Shown piece by piece: positions 62,701 through 64,000 of a DNA stretch of 64,000 nucleotides. Origin of the DNA: Dasyornis broadbenti (taxonomy: Eukaryota > Chordata > Aves > Passeriformes > Dasyornithidae); contig VZRN01000791.1 in the NCBI GenBank assembly GCA_013397935.1, positions 434,001 to 498,000 of the forward strand. Direction: 5' to 3'. The stretch's first letter is position 1. Every line of letters begins with the position of its first letter. A program made the translations under genes and the position numbers. A model generated the notes under the pieces. It was not told the origin of the DNA, searched no databases, and saw nothing but the letters and a program-made list of their open reading frames with translations.

Positions 62701-64000
62701 AGGTCAGATGCATGCAAATGAAAAAGATATTTCTCAACTATTGCCTATGGCTTTTTTGCCAGCTATCTCATTTCTTTCTAATGTTTACCTTTTGTCATCA
62801 TCCAGTTGGTAGGTACAGTGGTACGAATGGGTCTGTGCAAGAGCTCATGTGCCATAGATATCTGCTCCTGCTTGCTATTGGAAAAGGATCAGTATCATCA
62901 AGAGTGTGCTCTGCAGTGAGGCAAGAGTGCAGGGTGGCATATTGGTGAGACAGAAATTGTACATAAGTTAGTTGAAGCAGGTTATTTTCTGGGAAATTTG
63001 AACATGTGAAAATGTAGATCTCTCTGGATACACAGTTGAAGAAGCATAGGGAATTCCTGTAATAAAAAGAGAAATTATCTAACTCATTTTTACTAGGTAG
63101 CTTGACAAAATCCACAGCAATCTGGGGTAAGATGAAAGATTTATGTTAGAATCAGGCATTTCCTTGCGTGTTATCCTGCTTACTTACAATGAATATTCAT
63201 GGTGGCTTTGTTCATAATTCAATCTTTTTTTCTAACCAGCCCTTATCAGAGCATTTTGTTTTTCTCAGGGTTTTCTCCAGGTCACACTTCATGAGAGTGT
63301 GCTGGCTATCTTCCGGAGGACCAGCAAGTCATGGCTTGGATCAGGCTGTGCTGCTGCTGCAGTAGAAGTGATGATGAGGGTTGAGGAATAGTGCAGGAGC
63401 TGCATCTTTCTTACTTCCTCATATAAATCATGTAATACTCTATAGCTTTCTGCTGCTTTGTTCTCTGCTCCTTTGGTGATTTCCTGTTTCACTTTTGGCC
63501 CTCTTTTATGACTCATGTACAGCTTTGTCTCAGGCAGTGGTAGACCTTATAGATTGTGCTATGGCTACATGAACACAATGAGAGCAGTCTTAAATGGGAG
63601 GTGAGACTCTCGGGGAGCTTTATTACAACCCTACAAAAGCAGGTACTTAGTTCTGTGGGACAGCGGTGCTGACAAGGTAAGTTCACCCAGAGAAAGCAGA
63701 TACAACAAAAAGCAGAAGGGGGAAAAAAAATGTATTGAAAAACCTGTCTGATCATTTAACCAAATGTGGGTGATTTTCCCAGGTTAACTCTTGTGGGTGA
63801 CTGTGTGCCTGTATGTTTTGAATAACTAAGCTAAGGCTTCAGGGGTCTGGGAAGTTGTGTTTTGGTGTCCTTCAACCTTTGCTTGCCTTCCCAAAGGCAC
63901 AGTGGAGCTATCTGAGCTGCTATTATTGCAAACAGATGCTTTTGTTTCAAAGACATATATTTTCATCACCAATTGCTGGCATTATCTCAGTTTTCTGATT
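59725..64000. other. Unique AT-rich non-coding sequence
   Basis: No gene is supported. The frames here are at most about 105 codons (the longest at 62798-63115, minus strand), without motifs. An exact octamer ATGCAAAT lies at 62712-62719 within GATGCATGCAAATG. The remainder holds nothing I can name. Confidence 0.65.
60901..60951. repeat. A/T-rich nested inverted and direct repeats
   Basis: GTCAATT-TTT-AATTGAC (60901-60917) is a palindrome with a 3-nt centre. CAATTTTTAATT is repeated directly at 60903 and 60921. TTCAATTTTT (60919-60928) pairs with AAAAATTGAA (60942-60951). The cluster probably arose by slippage in AT-rich DNA. Confidence 0.65.

Noticed and set aside
1..64000. CRISPR arrays, operons, bacterial promoters or terminators
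   Set aside because: The sequence is vertebrate nuclear DNA; no such structures are present.
1..64000. tRNA, rRNA or known microRNA genes
   Set aside because: No T-loop (GGTTCGA-type) box with matching acceptor stem, no rRNA blocks, and no mature microRNA sequence that I recognise was seen by eye; a covariance-model scan could still find one.

Overview
The window looks like ordinary nuclear DNA from a bird, most likely a songbird. The evidence is two CR1 LINE fragments (one matching the avian 3' tail, one matching the ORF2 region), a solo retroviral LTR that resembles passerine families I know, a few old MIR-type SINE relics, strong CpG depletion and AT-rich sequence. Short N runs and collapsed-overlap artefacts show that it comes from a draft assembly.

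I can support no protein-coding gene, exon, tRNA, rRNA or known microRNA. All open frames are short (the longest has 164 codons), overlap one another in several frames, and match nothing I recognise. Many of the longer ones come from the A/C-rich low-complexity tracts, the CR1 fragment or the LTR. The window could be intergenic or lie inside a very long intron; the sequence does not say which.

Layout: 1-8.5 kb holds MIR relics at about 40-100 and 3510-3730, a hairpin at 1480-1527, an A/C-only tract at 5055-5238 and otherwise unique sequence. 8575-9222 is a decayed CR1 ORF2 fragment. 9.2-14.3 kb holds a 39-bp tandem duplication and the best MIR relic (12295-12455). 14335-14500 is a 3'-terminal CR1 fragment on the minus strand. 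14.5-28 kb is unique AT-rich sequence with a gap plus poly-A (19.24-19.29 kb) and a 32-bp poly-T (27.9 kb). 28-35.3 kb has possible conserved non-coding sequence, a G17 plus GGTTT repeat, an old L3-like fragment, and a badly assembled poly-T region with an artefactual 94-bp duplication. 35.3-58.8 kb is unique sequence with small repeats, a MIR relic at 41.4 kb, hairpins at 45.3 and 51.6 kb, and possible enhancer-like elements at 50.2-50.6 and 57.9-58.05 kb. 58842-59719 is an intact-looking 878-bp solo LTR flanked by a CATGG duplication; it carries a perfect CTCF core motif and the only CpG-rich patch in the window. The last 4.3 kb is unique AT-rich sequence.

No operon or gene system is present. 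The most interesting items are the LTR-borne CTCF motif, the long perfect hairpin at 51590-51649, two poly(A)-signal-plus-A-tract structures that look like tailed retrocopies, and a pair of inverted octamer motifs.
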